Source: Symbiodinium kawagutii (taxonomy: Eukaryota; Sar; Dinophyceae; Suessiales; Symbiodiniaceae). Taken from it: a stretch of DNA of 64,000 nucleotides. The notes beneath the pieces were generated by a model that was not told the DNA's origin, made no database searches, and was given only the letters and a program-made list of their open reading frames with translations. Where the stretch lies: NCBI GenBank assembly GCA_009767595.1, contig VSDK01011516.1, positions 5,572 through 69,571 on the forward strand. The letters run 5' to 3'. Both the position numbers and the translations under genes were made by a program. Below are positions 57,952 through 64,000 of this stretch, piece after piece; the stretch's first letter is position 1; each line of letters starts with the position of its first letter.

Positions 57952-58020
57952 CATCATCATCACCACCACCACCATCATCATCATCATCACCATCATCACC
58001 ATCATCATCATCATCATCAC
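57952..58020. repeat. (ATC/ACC)n microsatellite
   Basis: About 23 units, starting about 34 bp downstream (minus sense) of the donor at 58053. Confidence 0.95.
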
Positions 58021-58053
58021 CCCCTTCTAGACACGGTGACAATTGCCAATCAC

Positions 58054-58148
58054 CAAAAGGATCTTCTCAAAACCGCTCGCTGCACTCCCCATCGGCAACA
58101 CCCAAAGTGGAGGAGCACCCTGCCAGGTGTTTGAGGCCACGAAGCACC
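58054..58148 (-). CDS. Unknown gene A, exon
   Basis: Acceptor ATGTCAG|GG, donor CTTTTG|GTGATT, phase 1 in and 0 out. It reads CFVASNTWQGAPPLWVLPMG then SAASGFEKILL. A second frame is open but does not fit the neighbour's phase. Confidence 0.55.
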
Positions 58149-58168
58149 CTGACATATACTGTACAAGA

Positions 58169-58261
58169 GTTTTAGTATGGGAAAGTATCCTCACAAATCA
58201 CTTCTAATATCTGACATGGTTTTAGTATGGGAAAGTATCCTCACAAATCACTTCTAATATC
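58169..58261. repeat. 50-bp tandem duplication
   Basis: Copies begin at 58169 and 58219 (GTTTTAGTATGGGAAAGTAT...), the second a few bases shorter; otherwise identical. It lies in a short intron of gene A. Confidence 0.95.
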
Positions 58262-58343
58262 TTCTGCACTAAATTCAGTGACAAACCGTGAAAAACCCAT
58301 CAAATTCTGGCATCCTCACGGCCTAGGTGTGCCGCAGCCCCAC

Positions 58344-58409
58344 CTATGCCATCGGACTTCTTGTCAACGATGCAATCAGGAACCAGCCTGGCGAAACTGC
58401 CACAAATAC
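58344..58409 (-). CDS. Unknown gene A, exon
   Basis: Acceptor CCAACCAG|GT, donor GCATAG|GTGGGG, phase 1 in and out. It reads ICGSFARLVPDCIVDKKSDG I. Cys-containing, perhaps extracellular. No family recognised. Confidence 0.6.
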   Translation of the reverse strand, partial: VFVAVSPGWFLIASLTRSPMA

Positions 58410-58596
58410 CTGGTTGGTGGTGAGTTCATTTTAGTTTGGCATGGCTAACTATAGTGATCAGTGATGGTATATAAGGGCTTGCAGTGGCTCATAGGCTCAT
58501 AGTGGTGAATATTGGTTAAATGCTTCATCATTGCTATTAGTCTTGATAATGATCAGCACTGGATAGTGCTTAGTCTTTGCCATCCCAAAAATATCT

Positions 58597-58647
<51 letters not shown>
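58597..58647. repeat. (GAT)n microsatellite
   Basis: Seventeen units, about 76 bp downstream (minus sense) of the donor at 58723. Confidence 0.97.
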
Positions 58648-58649
<2 letters not shown>

Positions 58650-58723
58650 TATGTGCTCACCTTCTCATCTACCTGGCTATCACATCATCACCAGCATCAA
58701 CGGTCTTGGATCCTGCAACCCAC

Positions 58724-58759
58724 CTGGATTCCAAGAGCTGTCGCACTTGCCGTTCAGGC
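58724..58759 (-). CDS. Unknown gene A, 36-bp exon
   Basis: Acceptor TTCCAAG|GC, donor AATCCAG|GTGGGT, phase 1 in and out: LNGKCDSSWNP. The phase matches both neighbours. Confidence 0.55.
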
Positions 58760-59053
58760 CTTGGAAACAGGACTTGAACAAGGCAACTTGCCAAAGAAAT
58801 GGCATCTTGACACGTGATCAGTTTCATATGTGGACAACTTTAGGCCATATAATGGCCAGATTTGGGCGGTTTAAGGACATGCCATAAGTTATTTGTATTT
58901 CTTGGTGCCAAGGGGGAAGAAAACAACCAAGTGTTCTGTTGAAGGGGCAAGCACCACAATTAAAAATTGGAACAACAACAAGAACAACAAAAAGACAACA
59001 TCATCAGCTTGATGGGTCAAGAACCCGTGGCTAAGGCCCTAGGCGTCGCTAAC

Positions 59054-59145
59054 CAGCAGCGACCACCGCGGTGGCTGCGCAAGGCCCGCGCAATTGCAGC
59101 GTCTTGGCCAACTGCGAATCCTTCAGCATCGCCTGCCTTCGGCAC
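59054..59145 (-). CDS. Unknown gene A, exon
   Basis: Acceptor CCCTGAG|G, donor GCTGCTG|GTTAGC, phase 2 in and 1 out. It reads CRRQAMLKDSQLAKTLQLRG then PCAATAVVAA, joining as VVAAGLNGKCDSS. Another frame (VPKAGDAEGFAVGQDAAIAR) is also open; phase decides. Confidence 0.55.
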
Positions 59146-59255
59146 CTCAGGGGAGGCAACAGAGAAACGGAAGAAGTGCATGGCATTGATCAGCCCATGG
59201 TTGGTACATGGTTAACTGAAGGGGATAGTAAGCAACCAATAAGACAACGCAATGG

Positions 59256-59256
59256 T

Positions 59257-59295
<39 letters not shown>

Positions 59296-59318
59296 GGATG
59301 ATGATGATGATGATGATC

Positions 59319-59350
<32 letters not shown>

Positions 59351-59382
59351 CATGATGAGGATGTTGACGATGATGATGATGT

Positions 59383-59420
<38 letters not shown>
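59256..59420. repeat. (GAT)n imperfect microsatellite
   Basis: About 55 units with interruptions, in an intron of gene A. Confidence 0.97.
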
Positions 59421-59672
59421 GAGGATGATCAAGAGAAGATTTGCTTAAGACAATGTGAGTAATTAAGGGTTTTGAAAGACTCTATAGGAAGCAAAAAAGT
59501 ACAAATGATCATCGTGAGCCAGAACATGAAAACATGTGAACCCAACCGTGGCGATGGTGATGAATTTTACCGCGGGCAATGATACAATCGATGACAACGA
59601 GGCTTCACCTTGCATACGAGGTTGGGAGCTCAGTAGACCCTCCATTGCATGGGAGACTGGGTGAAGGTTTAC

Positions 59673-59735
59673 CACGTCCCACGTGACAAACTGTGGCAAT
59701 TTGGGATCCATGATGACTCATGACCCATGTCGTCC
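59673..59735 (-). CDS. Unknown gene A, exon
   Basis: Acceptor GGACTAG|G, donor GGGACGTG|GTAAAC, phase 2 in and out: DDMGHESSWIPNCHSLSRGT. Other minus frames are open too (one starts MEAAGGLGTTW at 59751); the chosen frame fits phase. Confidence 0.45.
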
Positions 59736-60414
59736 CTAGTCCGCCGGCCGCTTCCATTTTGGCACGGATCGGGTGCGGGGCCACGGAAGACGCAAATCAC
59801 GACTGGACTACACCCGCAAAAGCATCACGAACGAATGGGCACCCCGAAAGCCAGCGTAGACAGCTTTCGGGAGGTGCCGCTGTGTAGCTACTAGTGGGTA
59901 ATGCCATGAAACCTCAATGCGAGATGCTGGGAACGTCAGCTTGACTGGGGTGATGCGATGATGGGATCTGACCGAAAATCACACTGGAAACTGTTGCTTT
60001 GGAGCCCGTGGTGACACAAACACACATGCTATATCATGCTACACATTGCTATAGCATCTACCAGTCACATATATCGTTCCCCCTAGCCAACCAACCGAGC
60101 ACGCAACCTGCAGGAAGCAAGCCGCAAACCTAGATTTCCGAGGGCACTGGCTGGTTAATGCGGATGCTGCCTGTTGGTTTACTGGACATGGCCGTCTGGA
60201 GGCTCACCAAACATCCCAACGCAAACTGGTTTGGTCATCTTATGTTCACTGGGGTACTGGCGTATTGACCTAGAGCCAAAGGTGCAAATAACAACTTGTA
60301 TCTCTTCTTTCGACTTTCTAGATGGTTCATCATGGTTCTGTATTGGACGCTCCCACAATAGAGCCCATGTCACCAGCCCTGGCTGATGAGACACCCTGTG
60401 GTGCTAGGGGACAC

Positions 60415-60451
60415 GTGGCATTCCAATGTCGAACAAATCTTGACTCGTCAT
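60415..60451 (-). CDS. Unknown gene A, possible 37-bp exon
   Basis: After TTTCAG the minus frame reads DESRFVRHWNA and ends at AC|GTGTCC in phase 2, matching the next exon. The acceptor lacks the usual G. Confidence 0.35.
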
Positions 60452-61825
60452 CTGAAAGAATGAGTGAGTGCTGGCGTGGGGATGCATCAGGTAGGCCGAA
60501 GCATTGATTTCGCAATAAATCAGTGTCATCTGGTATGAGTGCCCAAATTCCACATGTCAAACAGTTGCATCGACTAAAGAAGAAACTCCAAGCGTCCATG
60601 CAAAAGGGTCACCCATCTTTCAAATTTCGCTATTGATGCCCTCACCAAAACTACATGTACATATGTGCCATGGCGAAAATTCACACGGTATGAGGTCCAC
60701 TGCCATGTCAGCAAACTGCGGTGATTCCTCATGGCATGAAATATTGTCATTGTGCTCGTCCACAGCGTCATGAGGCATCAGATCTCATGGCATATGGGCT
60801 GCCCTGTGCTTGACGACAGGGCAAGAGCTCATGGGTCGGATGGCTTGCTGCCTACCCTCTGCCTGTAGTACCCGCTAGCCTTTGTGGATGGGGCTACCTG
60901 GTGTCCATTGACAGTAAGGGCGCGTGGCAATCACAATAATTTTGTTGCAGCAGTATTCTTCAGGCCGAAGGGCAACTCAAATCCTTTCCATCTGCCAGTA
61001 GGCTTTGATACATGGTCCATGGCGGTTCCTTTGTTGGGAACAAGCTGATCATAGCTAACAGAAGTCACGCAAGAACATGGCGGAACTAGAAGTTATTGTC
61101 AGCACACTGGCCATGAGCTGGACAAGACTTGACCTCCCTTCAGGCACCACAAAATCAAAAAGACACACAAATTTCAAGGTGACAATTGAGATCCTTTGAT
61201 GTCTGGGAACTTTTGAGAGCAGGTACCGCAATCTAATCGCAGCGGTGGCTTGCAAGTCCTCTCATGAGCAAATCTTCAAAACTTGAAGCTTTTATCTAAC
61301 AAATGCCCACGTTGGTCAGAGATGCATGCATATCATTGTGGGATATTTATCGATTTGTGGTTTTGATGCATGTGTTTACAAGTGTGTAAGCAGCCCATGT
61401 CGATGAAATAGTCGGTTTGTGAACCTGAGGTGGAACCAAACCGCGATTTAAATGAGGCGATCTTTTGGCCATCAATCAACTAAACATCATTCTACATACC
61501 CAAGCGTTGTCTGGGACAGCATTCGTCCTTAATCAGCAAGCTCAAACTCATGAAATAGGCAACAGTTTGAGACTAATTACTGATCAAATGAAAGGATATA
61601 GAAAGCTCCTGAACTGCATGGCGTTGCTACACAAAATGGATAGCTTCCATAGCAAGATCCTCGTTGATGGGGGGGTATCACTACCTTTGGACACACAATG
61701 CGAGCTCCGCATTCATAAACTCCCAATACCTAGCATTGTGAGTCACCATCTATGGGCAAACAGGAGGCGGTTGATTGGCAGCTCGCATAAGAGAACATGG
61801 GTCTCCACCGGGACCAAGGACCTAC

Positions 61826-61861
61826 CAGGGTCACTGGATAGGGTCCTGAGATGTCGCTGAC
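61826..61861 (-). CDS. Candidate 36-bp exon
   Basis: Acceptor CACTCAG|G and donor ACCCTG|GTAGGT enclose 12 codons in phase 0: VSDISGPYPVTL. Good splice sites, too short for a family call. Confidence 0.4.
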
Positions 61862-62421
61862 CTGAGTGATTGTAACCCTGGTGATCATCGTGGCATGCCA
61901 GCTCTGTAACCCTCAGAATGAAATATGAAATACCGCTGCTTTTTTTCGTGGTTCACCATGATCACTGTATGTGTGTGTGTGTGGGCGGATGTGTGCGCAT
62001 GCATTTGTGTGTATAGTGTTTTGGTTTCTTGTGTCCATGTGTTTTGCCCACTGGTTGGTGCTAAGATTATGTTGTTGAGTATGGCCAACCAGCTACCATG
62101 GACTGCGCAAAAGTGATCGTGCGATCGCAACAGAGCTGGTTGGTGTCCTCAATGCTGCGAAAACCATGTGCCAAATTGTCTATATGATGGTTCTCGGCAC
62201 ACGAACCCTCACACGATCTGGGCTAGAACGTTTGCGTACATGTCCGCCCTCTGGGTTTTTCCTACGGGAAGTAGGAATTTGAAAATCAAGGTGAGTCACT
62301 ATCTATGGAAAAGATTTGCCATAGCTAATCCTGGTGATATCTATGGAATGATCAGTTGCAATAGCTAGTCCTTGTGATGTTTGGTGGGCAGAAATGATGG
62401 GCAGAAGACCTTCAGAAATAC

Positions 62422-62455
62422 GTGCAGTTGTCGGCAACGTCAACGGCTCCATCTC
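62422..62455 (-). CDS. Candidate 34-bp exon
   Basis: Acceptor AGCGAG|GAG, donor CTGCAC|GTATTT, reading EMEPLTLPTTA. Weak on its own. Confidence 0.3.
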
Positions 62456-62459
62456 CTCG

Positions 62460-64000
62460 CTGCAGCGGATTCGCCCAGAAGACGAAAGGTGGTTGGTGGC
62501 AAAAGCCGAGCCGTTGTTTTTTTTAAATTTGAATGAAAAAATCGAAAGGAATCTGAACAATCAATATTTCATGATGTTTGGTGGCCTTTTTCGACAATTC
62601 CCGGAATATACTTGTCAAGCATGTTCAGTTTCCTATGCATTGCAGGCATGACGTCCGTCTCGCAGTGACACCCCCCTATCCATTCTGCTGAGTCGTGCTG
62701 ATGGTCAGCTACTGAAAGGTTATACGCCCTCAACTGAAAATTATTGATGCCATGTGCCATTTAGGGCATGGCAGTCTTCCTCAACTACCATCTTAGTTGG
62801 TACATGAATGCAGTAATCTGTGGACACACAACTGGGTGCGCACACACACAAACTACATCGATCTAGCCAAATTGAAGCATAGGCTGGTATGCTTCTCATC
62901 CTTCAGCTTTGGACATGGTCGGAGATACCGATGATGATAGCATCGCCCCTGTTGATCGCCATGCTGCATATGTTCCCATGCATGTGCCCATTTCTTGATT
63001 AAGGTTTAAACAAGTGGCGCAAAGAAATTGGCTGCCCAAAGAACATGCAGTGGGCTATGTTGAATCTGTGGCAAAGGTGCACGGTAGTTCTTGCAGTAGT
63101 CGATGTCATGTGAGTGTCATGGCCATCGCTGTCATCATTGCCATCATCCTCATCGTCATCTTGCTTGACTTCATCATCATCCATAGCGGTCGCTCTCACA
63201 TTCAACTCTCATGTGCATCCTCACTTAGCAAGTGGGTACAACCACCATGGTCATAGGCTAGGGCTTGGGGTCATAACTTACCTCATGGGTAATCTACCTA
63301 GGTTACATTCACCACGGCTAAGGTTACACTTCCCTCGCCTTTGAAGCTTGCCATGGCTGGCACCCAGTGGAACAGCCCCAACCCCCCCACCAGTGCACAG
63401 AGCCAGGTCTAAACTGCGGATCCTTCAGAGCACCGGAGCAGCCTTCAGGACTAAGCTTTCGCCGCCTTGCGACGGTGACAGAAATCCCACCGGGTAGGGC
63501 GTAAGCAGTAAACTTGTGGTTGATGAAACTTGTGGTTGATTAACTTGTGTTTTTTCACATGTGGTTCTTTTCCACATGGTAAACTTGTGGTTGATGATGG
63601 GGGTATACCAACCAACAAGTGTCTGGAAAGGTCGGGAATATCCATGGCTAATGATTGGGAACAAGAAGCAGCAATACTCGGGAAAGGTCGGGGTTGATCA
63701 ACAGACTTGTTCTCTGGCAGACTAAGCTAGTTGCGGTAAAACTGAACAGTTTCGTAGTAGGTAAGCCAGCTATATATGGTGGATTTTCCAGGCAACCAAG
63801 TTAGCTTCCCAAATGTAACCCATGTAGCGAGAGATCCAGCTGCATCCTTCGAAAAACCCAGCCTTATTTTCAATGGTGCATCACCAGGTTGGTGAAATGT
63901 TACACTGGGTTGCTTTATGAATCGACGGATCTACCAAATCAAAACATAAAACATGCAAAATTATTGTATACAGTATACATACTTTTGCTAGTCCACTGCA
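62460..64000. other. Gene-poor end of window
   Basis: Mixed sequence. A minus-strand open end at about 63.42-63.48 kb (GGESLVLKAAPVL then stop) may be a last exon, too uncertain to call. ACTTGTGGTTGAT recurs three or four times at 63.51-63.60 kb. Confidence 0.3.

Overview
This window reads as nuclear DNA of a eukaryote, most probably a dinoflagellate. No bacterial gene organisation is visible. Short GC-rich exons of about 25-160 bp sit in long, AT-richer introns full of simple repeats. The convincing exons all read on the minus strand, which fits unidirectional gene order. Their introns begin with GT, GC or GA and nearly always end AG followed by G in the next exon. That mixed donor set with AG|G acceptors is a published dinoflagellate hallmark. 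The species is not identifiable by eye.

The anchor is a secreted-type GH13 alpha-amylase on the minus strand from about 52.9 kb down to 25.0 kb. I assembled 24 exons by hand. Their phases agree across all 23 junctions, they sum to 1431 bp (476 codons plus stop), and all the GH13 active-site motifs occur in order. The 5' exon carrying the initiator ATG was not found, and an extra exon near the 3' end may be missing (one assembly gap lies in that intron).

Right of the amylase (about 54-63 kb) is another minus-strand gene of unknown function. A chain of six exons at 60.45-58.05 kb has consistent phases, with weaker candidates on both sides. Left of the amylase, 22.7-20.6 kb holds a broken coiled-coil/F-box-like coding sequence with frameshifts, stops and a 38-bp palindrome: a pseudogene or retrocopy. 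Next come a GC-rich candidate exon at 20.2 kb with a possible spliced-leader relic, then unknown minus-strand exons from 18.5 to 8.6 kb, including a phase-consistent run 15.56-11.37 kb. A probable family-1-type glycosyltransferase (UGT-like) gene follows at 7.2-3.1 kb, then a last exon near 2.3 kb.

The rest is intron or intergenic DNA: trinucleotide microsatellites, a 24-bp satellite of about 38 copies inside an amylase intron, 40-bp and 41-bp tandem arrays, two N gaps, and a dispersed family of about 100-bp palindromic elements (at least six copies). No tRNA, rRNA, CRISPR or complete transposon was recognised. Exon calls rest on reading frame, splice context, phase and remembered family motifs; nothing was searched.
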